Source: Candidatus Poribacteria bacterium
Lineage (GTDB): Bacteria; Poribacteria; DTPJ01; WJIO01
Length of the DNA stretch: 22,125 bases
NCBI GenBank assembly: GCA_014730235.1
Contig: WJIO01000002.1
Span: 1-22,125 of the forward strand
Direction: 5' to 3'
Both the position numbers and the translations under genes were made by a program. A model generated the notes under the pieces. That model saw only the letters and a list, made by a program, of their open reading frames with translations. It was not told where the DNA came from and did no database searches. Shown here in pieces: positions 8,141-15,993 of this stretch; position 1 is the first letter of the stretch, and each line of letters starts with the position of its first letter.

Positions 8141-9297
8141 TGGACACAAATATCATGATGGTTGCAGGAGAGCCATCGGGTGATGTTCATTGTTCCCGGC
8201 TGGCTGCAAAGCTCCTGGAACTTCGTCCTGATGCCAATATATTTGGTATGGGTGGATCGCTCATGTCCCAGGCCGGTGTACGGCTTATCTATGATATTTC
8301 TGATTCAGCAGTTATGGGAATTACCGAAGTTTTGGGAAAAATTCCATTAATGTTTTCCCGACTTCGGGGATTAAAACAGGCTATGGATAATCAGAAACCG
8401 GATATTTTAGTCCTGGTGGATTTTGGTGAATTTAATATTCATCTATTATCTTACGCTTATCAAAACAAAATCCCTATCCTTTACTATATCCCACCAAAAG
8501 CATGGGCATGGAGGGCCAAGCGAGGCAGAAAAATTGCCAGATATGCCTCTGTTGTGGCTTCTATTTTTCCTTTTGAAGCGGATTTTTATAGAAACATTGG
8601 CGCAAGGGTGAAGTATGTAGGTCATCCTATACTGGATTTTGCCAGGCCATCTATGACAGAGGAAGAATCCCTGAGGAAATTTTCCCTGGATGGCAATAAG
8701 CCAATTATAGGACTTATGCCCGGTAGCAGAATAAAAGAAATAAATTCCCTTCTTCCAGTTATTACTGAATCAGCAAAACAAATAAAAGCTGAAATACCTG
8801 ATTGTCAATTTATCTTGCCTGTAGCTCACACCATTAATCATGATTTACTACCGGAATTTGGATCGCTAATATCCAAAGTTCCCGGAACGAGGGTTTATGA
8901 TGTAATGAATATCTGCGATCTTATGATACTGGCTTCTGGCACAGCCAGTCTTGAAGCTGCTTATATGATGACTCCTATGATCGTAATCTATAAAGTTTCC
9001 ACCATATCCTGGATTATCATGAGTACTCTGGTAAGAAATCTTAAATCTTCAGCTTTACCTAATATAATTGCTGATAAGCTCATTGTTCCTGAGCTTTTAC
9101 AGGACAAGGCTGAACCTGAAAATATATCTGAAATAGCTTTGTCCATATTAAAAAATCCCAATAGACTGAAAGCTCAAAAATCCCAGCTCCAAAAAATCCG
9201 AAAAAAGCTTGGAAATCCCGGGGCAGTCAAGAGAACAGCAGAAATTGCTCTGTGTCTGGCAGATCGAAATTTCTCACCTACCAAAAAACTTCCTTGA
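8140..9297 (+). CDS. lpxB: Lipid-A-disaccharide synthase LpxB
   Basis: This 385-residue peripheral inner-membrane glycosyltransferase (GT19) joins lipid X to UDP-2,3-diacylglucosamine to form the lipid A disaccharide. Visible motifs are VAGEPSGDVHCSRL at the N-terminus, YYIPPKAWAWRAKRG in the middle, VGHPILDF, LMPGSRIKEI, and LASGTASLEAA of the nucleotide-sugar binding half. Length matches the family (E. coli 382). The ATG overlaps the lpxI stop by one base. It is the last gene of the lpx run; no clear terminator follows, and lpxD and lpxK are not in the window. Confidence 0.97.
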   Translation: MDTNIMMVAGEPSGDVHCSRLAAKLLELRPDANIFGMGGSLMSQAGVRLIYDISDSAVMGITEVLGKIPLMFSRLRGLKQAMDNQKPDILVLVDFGEFNIHLLSYAYQNKIPILYYIPPKAWAWRAKRGRKIARYASVVASIFPFEADFYRNIGARVKYVGHPILDFARPSMTEEESLRKFSLDGNKPIIGLMPGSRIKEINSLLPVITESAKQIKAEIPDCQFILPVAHTINHDLLPEFGSLISKVPGTRVYDVMNICDLMILASGTASLEAAYMMTPMIVIYKVSTISWIIMSTLVRNLKSSALPNIIADKLIVPELLQDKAEPENISEIALSILKNPNRLKAQKSQLQKIRKKLGNPGAVKRTAEIALCLADRNFSPTKKLP

Positions 9298-9327
9298 ATT
9301 ATTTCAATCAATTCTGTATAGTATCTA

Positions 9328-9346
9328 TAATCGTTAAAAAATGAAA
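9328..9346. repeat. Solo copy of the terminal repeat of element B
   Basis: TAATCGTTAAAAAATGAAA. Its first 15 bases equal 18567-18581, and its last 15 equal the reverse complement of 18776-18790, the two ends of repeat element B. Its presence alone in the lpxB-flavin reductase gap suggests a leftover end or preferred target, though AT-rich chance similarity cannot be excluded. Confidence 0.4.
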
Positions 9347-9354
9347 GATATATT

Positions 9355-9363
9355 TGCTATAAT
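9355..9363 (+). promoter_or_regulatory. Extended -10 promoter of the flavin reductase-like gene
   Basis: TGCTATAAT is a perfect extended -10, 52 bases before the ATG at 9416. A second TATAAT lies at 9326-9331. The -35 region (TTAAAA) is poor. The Shine-Dalgarno AGGAGA is at 9405-9410. Confidence 0.5.
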
Positions 9364-9415
9364 CACTTTTTATGGTTAATTATAGAATTTCTAAGAAATC
9401 ACATAGGAGAGAAAA

Positions 9416-9925
9416 ATGCCAAAAAAATCAGAGATACATTATACTGAAAGAATGAAAGAAACTATAGAACTCATGGCAAATCCGGGATTGTTATTAGTTT
9501 CTGTTGACAGCGCGGGTAAACCAAATGCCATGACGATAGGGTGGGGAACCATAGGTATAATATGGGGTAAGCCAATATTTACGGTGCTTGTTCGCCCTTC
9601 CAGATATACCTATGGTTTAATGGAAGAAACCGGTGATTTTACTGTGAACGTTCCTAATGCAGATATGCGGGATACGGTCATGTTTTGTGGAACTAAATCA
9701 GGAAGAGATTATGACAAATTCAAGGAAAATAGCCTTATAGCTGTACCAAGCAAGGAGATCAAATCACCCGGTATAGAGCAATGTCCCATACATTATGAAT
9801 GTAAAGTAGTCCATAAAAACGATGTGCTAAAAGAAAAGCTGGATGGTAAAATCATTTCATCCGCATATTCAGGCGGAGATTTTCATACCATTTATTACGG
9901 TGAAATTCTGGCAGCTTATGCTTAA
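9416..9925 (+). CDS. Flavin reductase-like FMN-binding split-barrel protein
   Basis: A 169-residue flavoredoxin/flavin-reductase-like protein (DIM6/NTAB type) that would bind FMN and act in the cytoplasm as an electron carrier or flavin reductase. Motifs are NPGLLLVSVDSAGKPNAMTIGW at the N-terminus (the substrate/flavin loop), VRPSRYTYGL and FTVNVP. The CGTKSGRDYDKF segment is typical of flavoredoxin-like members of archaea and anaerobic bacteria. The start is fixed by AGGAGA 5 bases upstream. It is a single gene; its TAA stop at 9923-9925 overlaps the stop of the convergent barrel gene. The redox partner cannot be told from context. Confidence 0.88.
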   Translation: MPKKSEIHYTERMKETIELMANPGLLLVSVDSAGKPNAMTIGWGTIGIIWGKPIFTVLVRPSRYTYGLMEETGDFTVNVPNADMRDTVMFCGTKSGRDYDKFKENSLIAVPSKEIKSPGIEQCPIHYECKVVHKNDVLKEKLDGKIISSAYSGGDFHTIYYGEILAAYA

Positions 9926-11016
9926 AATCTGATAACAATTCCTGCACTTACGGTGTTCTTTTTATAGAATTCCCGGGTAAAGAAAACATCGTTTTTAATG
10001 TGCTCATAGCGTAATTTTAAATCTAGCTGGTCAGACAGGGAATATGTAATATTGAGGGTGATAAAGCTCTGGTCATCAGTTCTTATATCGCTTAATTCAT
10101 ATCCCTTTTCTGGTGTCTGATAAACTCCCAGATCATATGCTGCGATCTGATAATGAGCTTCTATCCATAATTTATGTGTGGGGTATACCAGAAGCATAAG
10201 TCTTGTCCTGTTACCATCGAAATTAAAGGCAGGACTGTTTGACTTTGACATAACCACCTGATTAAGTATAGTAAGATTAACCATGTTTTTCAACAAACCA
10301 GTGCGAAATCCCAGGGTGATTATATTTTGTCTATCCCTCTGAGTACCTTCCAGAGCCACGGGCCTGCCGGATCTAAATTCCACAGGCCTGCGATTGTATA
10401 TTGTGTAGTTATATATATATCCTGATTTTACAGTAAAATCTTCGGAAATTTTGTGATCTATGTTAATCCCCAGTTGATGGGAAATAAAACTTCGAGCCTG
10501 TACCTCCGGTATATCATTTTGAAACCTCTTTGTACCATTATTATATAATATATTAGTGAAGGTTTTTGACCCAAGTTGCTGATCAAGCTGAAATGTAAGG
10601 TTATTACTGAGGAAATTAAATAAATCACTCTGGCTGTTCCATAAGTTAAAGTTATCTTCCACGTTTAGTTTTGTTATATCCCATAAATTAATACCCAGGT
10701 TAAATTTAGCTTTATGGGAGCTATAATCCTCATTATTAGTTGTATTGACATCGCGCATTCCCAAATCATATTCTGCTTTGGTTTCAAACCTTTTTAAGGG
10801 CAGGAAATCTTTTATACCAAAACCTGTATAAAGCCTCCATATAATTCCATACTGATAGTTGTCTTTATTCCCCTGCCGGGTTACATTGTCATCGTATTCA
10901 AAGGCTGCATCAATAGATTTCGGATATATCTTCATCTTTGATAACGTTATCCCTGGAAATGTAATAAATAAAATGAAGCACAATATATAAATAAATATAA
11001 GATTCTTATGAGTCAT
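9922..11016 (-). CDS. Outer-membrane beta-barrel protein
   Basis: A 364-residue secreted protein predicted to form an outer-membrane beta-barrel. The signal peptide is residues 1 to about 26 (MTHK start, then a long hydrophobic stretch ending FPGITLS). The rest alternates aromatic/hydrophobic and polar residues in about 10-residue strands, and the chain ends VSAGIVIRF with a terminal Phe, the C-terminal signal recognised by the Bam machinery. The opening SIDAAFEYDDNVTR resembles the first strands of the BBP2-type barrel family seen with polysaccharide export systems. An in-frame extension to 11109 exists, but it lies in the upstream gene. The chosen ATG is 1 base after that gene's stop and has GGGA upstream. 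It forms a tightly coupled pair with the coiled-coil gene. Transport function is unknown. Confidence 0.8.
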   Translation of the reverse strand: MTHKNLIFIYILCFILFITFPGITLSKMKIYPKSIDAAFEYDDNVTRQGNKDNYQYGIIWRLYTGFGIKDFLPLKRFETKAEYDLGMRDVNTTNNEDYSSHKAKFNLGINLWDITKLNVEDNFNLWNSQSDLFNFLSNNLTFQLDQQLGSKTFTNILYNNGTKRFQNDIPEVQARSFISHQLGINIDHKISEDFTVKSGYIYNYTIYNRRPVEFRSGRPVALEGTQRDRQNIITLGFRTGLLKNMVNLTILNQVVMSKSNSPAFNFDGNRTRLMLLVYPTHKLWIEAHYQIAAYDLGVYQTPEKGYELSDIRTDDQSFITLNITYSLSDQLDLKLRYEHIKNDVFFTREFYKKNTVSAGIVIRF

Positions 11017-11017
11017 T

Positions 11018-12127
11018 TTACTGCTTCCCTTTAAGTTTCGCTTCGATCCGGGATGCCTGAAGCTCCAGAGCTTTGCTTTGGTTTTCAAAACGTTCCGCAT
11101 TATTCTCATATTCTTGTTTTTTTTCAGAAAGCTCAGCTATCTGGTTATCTATATCTTCAATCTGCTGTCTTGTTGCTGCTTCGCTTCCCCAAGGTACATT
11201 AGTTGTAGCAAATCCAGTACCAACAGCCCCTCTTTCCTCATCTCGTCTTTGCATCTCTTCCCAGGCTTTTAGACCTTGTTCCAAAACTCGTTTTTTACGT
11301 TCAAGCTTATCAATTTCCTGGTCCAGACGAATTGCATTTTCCTGGGCTAACCTGGATTCGCTTTCCCATATTGCTGCCCCCAGGCGCAATTCTTCCGGAT
11401 CGTTGCTTAAAAGAGAGGGTAAGGTTATATTTCTTTCTTGAGCAAGAGTTTCGGAGGCGTATTTATTTCGCATTTCAGTAGCTTCTTCTGTTAGTAACCA
11501 TAATTCCGACACCTGTTTCCATGCTTCGTCCCTGGCTGTGAAATTGGAATTCTGATTAGCTAACCTTACCTTTTCCATTAGGTTGCTTATAAGGGATGTG
11601 GACTTTTCTATGAGATTATCAGCAAGAGAAATAATTTGATTGACTATTGTTTCTCTTCTTTCCTGAAGATACTGCATTCTGTTGAAAAGGTCTTGAGATT
11701 CGGTTGACAGTTTTTCCCTCTTTCTTCTCTTCCCATAGCTAAATATACTGGCTATCCGATCTATTAAGCTTTTAGGTTTTGTATCTTCTTCTGCCAACTC
11801 CCTTTTAAGATTTGTTAATTCGCTTGTTACCAAAGCATGTTGCTTGCTCAGTAAATTCAAATCCCTGTCTATTGATTCTACCTGTTCTTCCAATTTATCC
11901 AACTGGTTACTTATATTAGTAATATCATCCCGGTCAACTACCTGAGAATAGCAGTAGTCAGCAAAGGAAAGATAAAGCAGGATAATGGTAAGAAAAAATG
12001 TAAGGGATCTTATAACTTTCTTTTTACAGGAATTAATAGCAGTATCCTTGATTTTACCGCTTCTGAAGCATGGGCAGGATGGATGTCTATTATTCGGAGA
12101 TAGGAAATCGAAGAGAAGGTTTGACAT
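11018..12127 (-). CDS. Secreted coiled-coil protein of unknown function
   Basis: About 369 residues, not assigned to a named family. A hydrophobic secretion signal (RSLTFFLTIILLYLSFA, about residues 40-56) ends near YCYSQ. Nearly everything after it is charged heptad-rich helix: residues about 65-120, 140-210 and 240-369, with a Gly/Thr-rich break (GAVGTGFATTNVPWG) near 305. This suggests a long periplasmic helical hairpin. The start is uncertain. An upstream GTG at 12172 lies in the palindrome and is unlikely. The ATG at 12127 gives an unusually long polar leader before the signal. A rare ATT at 12037, 7 bases after AAGGA, would give a normal signal peptide. Its stop is 1 base from the barrel gene, so the two products probably act together in the envelope. 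Confidence 0.7.
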   Translation of the reverse strand: MSNLLFDFLSPNNRHPSCPCFRSGKIKDTAINSCKKKVIRSLTFFLTIILLYLSFADYCYSQVVDRDDITNISNQLDKLEEQVESIDRDLNLLSKQHALVTSELTNLKRELAEEDTKPKSLIDRIASIFSYGKRRKREKLSTESQDLFNRMQYLQERRETIVNQIISLADNLIEKSTSLISNLMEKVRLANQNSNFTARDEAWKQVSELWLLTEEATEMRNKYASETLAQERNITLPSLLSNDPEELRLGAAIWESESRLAQENAIRLDQEIDKLERKKRVLEQGLKAWEEMQRRDEERGAVGTGFATTNVPWGSEAATRQQIEDIDNQIAELSEKKQEYENNAERFENQSKALELQASRIEAKLKGKQ

Positions 12128-12167
12128 AATAATTATTAATATTTGTGTTGCCAAAGAATTCTTTGGC
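12127..12167 (-). promoter_or_regulatory. Candidate sigma-70 promoter for the coiled-coil/barrel pair
   Basis: On the minus strand, TTGGCA (5/6) in the right arm of the palindrome is followed after 17 bases by TATTAT (5/6), which overlaps the ATG at 12127. Transcription would then begin after that ATG, favouring a start codon further downstream. This is a reading by eye in AT-rich sequence. Confidence 0.4.
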
Positions 12168-12179
12168 AACACAAATATT
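12138..12179 (-). terminator. 42-bp perfect palindrome, terminator-like, after the NtrC-type gene
   Basis: All 42 bases are self-complementary, centred on GAATTC (12156-12161). It begins 18 bases past the regulator stop on the minus strand, just where a terminator would sit, and is followed by AT-rich sequence but no clean T run. It separates the two-component pair from the coiled-coil gene 10 bases further on. It could equally be an attenuator, or an operator for a dimeric regulator. Confidence 0.65.
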
Positions 12180-12197
12180 CACCGAACATATAAGGAA

Positions 12198-13577
12198 TTA
12201 TTCATCATCTTCAGGCGGCTCGATATTATGTTTTTCCATTTTATAATTCAGAGTAGCCCTGGGTATCTTCAAAGCAGCAGCAGCTTTTGTACGCACCCAT
12301 TTATTCTGTTCCAGGGCTTCCAGGATAAGTTGACGTTCAAATTCGTCTGTCTTCTCAGGTAAGCTGCCTGTTTTAGGCAAACTCATCTTCTCACTCTGAC
12401 TTATACCCATGCCGGGGGGTAAAGGTAAATGTTCCGGCAATATAACTTCACCATCAGTAAGAACCATAGCCCTTTCGATGGCGTTTTCCAGTTCACGAAC
12501 ATTACCCCGCCAGTTATAGCTGACTAGAAAGTCAATAGCTTCATCGGAAATTGACTTAACCCGATTGCCGACCTTGCTGGCGAATTTCTTTATAAAATGT
12601 TCAACTAAAATAGGTATATCCTCTTTACGTTCCCGAAGAGGAGGTATATATATGGGAACTACATTTATTCGATAATAAAGATCTTCTCTGAAAGCACCCT
12701 TTTGTATGGCTTCTTCCAGATTCTTGTTTGTGGCGGCTATGATACGCACATCAACTTTAATATGCTTTGTGCCTCCGACTCTTTCAAAACTTTTTTCCTG
12801 TAAAACCCTTAGAAGTTTCAATTGAGTGGAAGGTTTTATTTCACCAATTTCGTCAAGAAACAGGGTGCCGCCGTCTGCGATTTCAAATCTACCTGTTCTG
12901 CTTCTATCGGCACTGGTAAATGCACCTTTTTCATGACCGAAAAGTTCGCTTTCCAGAAGGCCTTCAGCATAAACTGCACATTCAGCCCTAACAAAGGGTT
13001 TTTCACTTCTGGGGCTGTTGTTGTGTATTGCCTGGGCGATCAGGTCTTTACCTGTTCCGCTTTCACCCCGGATAAGTACGGCAGCATCAGTCTTGGATAC
13101 TTTTCTGACCACATCCAGGACCTTTTGAAGCTTATCGCTTTTTCCGATTATGTCACTGAATTGGCCATCCAGGTGTAATTCTTTTCTCAAAAATCTGTTC
13201 TCCCTGATAAGATGACCTTTTTGTAGAGCTTTGTCAATTTTAATCATAAGTTCATCAAGCTCAAAAGGCTTTTCGATATAGTCCTCAGCGCCTTCATGTA
13301 TAGCCTGAACTGCCTGACGCACCGTTCCATAAGCAGTCATCAATATGACAGGTGTATCCTGATTTTCTTCCTTTGCGACTCGTAGAACATCAAGACCGCT
13401 GTCCCGCTTATTCATCCTTACATCAGTCAGAACCAGATCAAAGGATTTGCTCTTGAGGTGTTCTACGGCTTCTTCTTCGTTTCCTGCTTCTACAACGTTG
13501 TAACCGGATTTACTAAGCTTTTGCTGTAACACCTTGCGAGGGCCCAGCAGATCGTCTACAACCAATATATCAATCAT
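12198..13577 (-). CDS. Sigma-54-dependent response regulator, NtrC family
   Basis: This 459-residue regulator has three parts. The receiver (1 to about 120) carries acidic Asp8/Asp9, phospho-acceptor Asp52 in VLTDVRM, and Lys103. The AAA+ domain (about 138-375) has Walker A GESGTGKD with Lys177 and Walker B LFLDEIGE with Asp242/Glu243. A Fis-type helix-turn-helix lies at about 413-455 ([19 protein letters not shown]-like). The sigma-54 contact loop reads GAFTSA (218-223) instead of GAFTGA. The domain order is that of NtrC/ZraR/AtoC. It overlaps the kinase gene by ATGA, so kinase and regulator are a cognate pair. Targets are unknown; the coiled-coil/barrel genes immediately downstream are obvious candidates, although no -24/-12 promoter was found by eye in the window. 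Confidence 0.95.
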   Translation of the reverse strand: MIDILVVDDLLGPRKVLQQKLSKSGYNVVEAGNEEEAVEHLKSKSFDLVLTDVRMNKRDSGLDVLRVAKEENQDTPVILMTAYGTVRQAVQAIHEGAEDYIEKPFELDELMIKIDKALQKGHLIRENRFLRKELHLDGQFSDIIGKSDKLQKVLDVVRKVSKTDAAVLIRGESGTGKDLIAQAIHNNSPRSEKPFVRAECAVYAEGLLESELFGHEKGAFTSADRSRTGRFEIADGGTLFLDEIGEIKPSTQLKLLRVLQEKSFERVGGTKHIKVDVRIIAATNKNLEEAIQKGAFREDLYYRINVVPIYIPPLRERKEDIPILVEHFIKKFASKVGNRVKSISDEAIDFLVSYNWRGNVRELENAIERAMVLTDGEVILPEHLPLPPGMGISQSEKMSLPKTGSLPEKTDEFERQLILEALEQNKWVRTKAAAALKIPRATLNYKMEKHNIEPPEDDE

Positions 13578-15082
13578 GTTAATACCTCTTCGTCATCTTT
13601 AAGAACAGGCAGAAATACCTTTACGGTTGTTCCTTTGTCCAATTCGGTTTGTAGTTCTATTCTTCCATCGTGGGCCTGGATGATTTTGTTTACTATGGCA
13701 AGACCAAGACCAGTTCCGCTCCCTTTTGTTGTAAAAAAAGGTTCAAAAGCTCTTTCCAGAGAATCCTCCGACATACCGCATCCGTTATCCTCAACTTTTA
13801 TCATAAGATACTGATTCTGCCTGTTATCATCATTTTCTGAATGGGTCGGTTCTGCGTTGATTATTAAAGTTCCACCATTTACCATAGATTGAATAGCATT
13901 TCTTATAAGATTTGTAAATAAACTCCTCAACTGTTCAAAATCCCCTTGTATAAGTGGTAAAGGGTCATCCAGGTTTGTTATTACAGATACGTTGTTATCT
14001 AAAACTTCCTTGTCCATTGAAGCCATAGCAGAATATATAATTTCAGTAATATCAAGGGGTATAAGCTCGATCTCCATAGGTTTAGCGAAGTGGATAAAGT
14101 CCGTTATCTTGGAATTTAAAGTTTTTATCTCCCGTTTTATATCGGCAATGTATTCATGGCCCGGATCGTTTTCATCCATGTCCTCTTCTAGTAGTTCAGT
14201 AAAACCCTGTATTGCGCTTATGGGACTACGGACTTCATGGGCAACAGAAGCGGATAACTCCACGATCTGCCTGCTTCTCTGTTCTACTTCTTCATAAAGC
14301 TTTCTGAGATTCACTGTCATCTGGTTAAAGGTGCGACCAAGAAAACCGATTTCATCCCTGGATTTGATAAAAACCTCTGTATCCAGATTACCTCTGGCAA
14401 TGCTTTGTGAAGCTGAAACCAATTTCCTGATGGGTATAACAATAGTATGAGCGATTAACATACCTAAAAGCGCAGCCGCCGCCGTAACAAAAGCGGCGAT
14501 GATCAGAAATACAAATCCCACGTTCTGGATAATACCCAGGAACGCTGCCGATGCTTCAACCCTCAATGCAGCCACAATTTCGTTATCGGAGTTTAAGACT
14601 GGTGCATAGGCGGCTTTATAAAGACGGTTGTTTTCATCCGGATAAAGTATAGTTGCTTTAGGATTCCCGCTCCATACCGATTCCAATTCCACCTTATCAC
14701 CCTCAAGTATAGGGTATATTTCGCCAACCTTCAGTTCGCTGTTGGCATCAGCTATTACCCTGTTATCCTGATCAAATAAAATCATGTTTTCCAGTTCTGC
14801 CACATCCTTAGCTGATATCAACTTTGCATGCAGTTTTGAATAAGCTGTTTCTCCCGATAATGGTGTTCTTGAGAGCATCCCTACATCAGCTTCATATCTA
14901 AGGGTTGTTGTGGCCATCTGTGCCTGCGCTATAAGCTGATCACCTAACTGAGCATCCAGAGTGTTTTTGGTAATAAAATACGCAAGCAAACCAAAACTGG
15001 CAAGTGAGAATAATACAAGTCCTCCCAGAACCAGTGATAACTTGGTCTGAATTCCCCATATATATTCCTTTTTTCCAGACAT
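13574..15082 (-). CDS. Membrane sensor histidine kinase with HAMP domain
   Basis: This 502-residue kinase phosphorylates the overlapping NtrC-type regulator. Membrane segment 1 is at about 14-38 and segment 2 at about 184-215; between them is a periplasmic sensor of about 145 residues that looks like a dCache/PAS-type fold. A HAMP domain follows (about 213-265). The dimerisation/phosphoacceptor domain has His282 in ASVAHEVRSPISAIQGF. The ATPase domain has the N box LIRNAIQSM, G1 EDNGCGM, F box FEPFFTTK and G2 GTGLGLAIV. The Ser-Pro after HEVR is usual for NtrB/ZraS-like kinases. The start has AGAGG about 9 bases upstream. The ligand is not predictable; the architecture is like ZraS/AtoS, which sense envelope or metabolite signals. 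Confidence 0.95.
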   Translation of the reverse strand: MSGKKEYIWGIQTKLSLVLGGLVLFSLASFGLLAYFITKNTLDAQLGDQLIAQAQMATTTLRYEADVGMLSRTPLSGETAYSKLHAKLISAKDVAELENMILFDQDNRVIADANSELKVGEIYPILEGDKVELESVWSGNPKATILYPDENNRLYKAAYAPVLNSDNEIVAALRVEASAAFLGIIQNVGFVFLIIAAFVTAAAALLGMLIAHTIVIPIRKLVSASQSIARGNLDTEVFIKSRDEIGFLGRTFNQMTVNLRKLYEEVEQRSRQIVELSASVAHEVRSPISAIQGFTELLEEDMDENDPGHEYIADIKREIKTLNSKITDFIHFAKPMEIELIPLDITEIIYSAMASMDKEVLDNNVSVITNLDDPLPLIQGDFEQLRSLFTNLIRNAIQSMVNGGTLIINAEPTHSENDDNRQNQYLMIKVEDNGCGMSEDSLERAFEPFFTTKGSGTGLGLAIVNKIIQAHDGRIELQTELDKGTTVKVFLPVLKDDEEVLT

Positions 15083-15138
15083 CCCTTGAGTCCTCTAAGT
15101 GCCTGTAATATCAATAATAACAATACTTTCTAAAATGT

Positions 15139-15168
15139 ATTATACAGGAACGGTTTTCTCACTGTCAA
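15139..15168 (-). promoter_or_regulatory. Full-consensus sigma-70 promoter of the kinase/regulator operon
   Basis: On the minus strand, TTGACA (15168-15163, 6/6) and TATAAT (15144-15139, 6/6) are 18 bases apart. Transcription would start near 15132, giving a leader of about 50 bases before the kinase ATG. It is the strongest promoter seen in the window. Confidence 0.88.
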
Positions 15169-15180
15169 GTTTGGTTTTTT

Positions 15181-15524
15181 ATCCAAGCATAAAATTTATG
15201 TCTGTGAAAACTTTGGCTCTTCCGGTTTGAGTATGGTAATAATTTGAAAATTCCCTCAGCTTGTCATTCCTGCGAAACTCTTATTCCTTTTTGATCAAGC
15301 TTTTTCAAAAAGCTTGAAGCAGGAATCCAGAAGCATCTGCACAAATACTGGATTCCTGCTTCCGCAGGAATGACAAATGGAGGATATTTTTTTCTTAATT
15401 GGACAATGTTTTTTACACTTCCACACTTTAACTGGATGAGCCAAAAATTTTGATACAGACTAAAAACTTTATTTGTTACTCCGTTCTTCGCAATAATACA
15501 GGGGTGTAAAATTTATGCTTGGAT
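15181..15524. repeat. Repeat element A: 344-bp segment with 13-bp inverted ends and nested palindromes
   Basis: ATCCAAGCATAAA at 15181-15193 recurs inverted at 15512-15524. Between them are a 29-base block (15215-15243) shared with element B at 25/29, and a large palindrome. The palindrome's outer arms are 15261-15274 with 15363-15376 (14 bp); its inner arms are 15316-15330 with 15348-15362 (15 bp). The left arm is split by 41 bases (15275-15315) holding the hairpin AAGCTTTTTCAAAAAGCTT. It has no coding capacity and resembles a MITE or REP-like element. Confidence 0.7.
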
Positions 15525-15965
15525 TTTTATTGACCGCTTTAGTATTATAATGAGAGAATTTACGGTAGGTAGTCTATGGACTATAATGTTCGCATAAGAT
15601 GCCTGAATGTAAATTGTTTTATGTTGTGGGATTATTAACCTTATCGGGGATGCAGTCCGCCTACCAGGGCAGGCGGATAAGATTTGGCATTCGTGACAGT
15701 CTCAGGGCAGCAGTGAAAAAGGTCTACGGTCTGGGAAATCGCCCATGCAGGAGCAATACTCACTTTCTGGTGCGGCTGTATCTCATATCCATCATCGAGC
15801 ACGTCAAAGCATGGCTTGCCGAAGACCAAAAAGAGTGCTGGCACAGATGATCCGGCTGTCATCATGGATATGACAGCATAGTCAGTTCCTGACTTCCGGC
15901 AGTTAACCCGAGCGTTGATTCTTTGAAGGCATCTCCCCGTTATAGATTTTTGGACTTTTTAATTG

Positions 15966-15993
15966 TTGACAAACCCAGAAATATTCTTATACT
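15966..15993 (+). promoter_or_regulatory. Strong sigma-70 promoter upstream of the LamG gene
   Basis: TTGACA (15966-15971, 6/6) and TATACT (15988-15993, 5/6) are separated by 16 bases. A GAGGAG Shine-Dalgarno-like motif at 16011-16016 is not followed by a usable start codon. The transcript would run about 350 bases before the LamG ATG at 16355. Confidence 0.7.

Noticed and set aside
12128-12172. GTG start extending the coiled-coil gene into the palindrome
   Set aside because: It lies in the hairpin, has no Shine-Dalgarno and adds residues not resembling a signal peptide.
15599-15865. Open frames on both strands (83 and 74 codons)
   Set aside because: Neither matches a known family or has a convincing ribosome site; they overlap each other, so neither is called as a gene.
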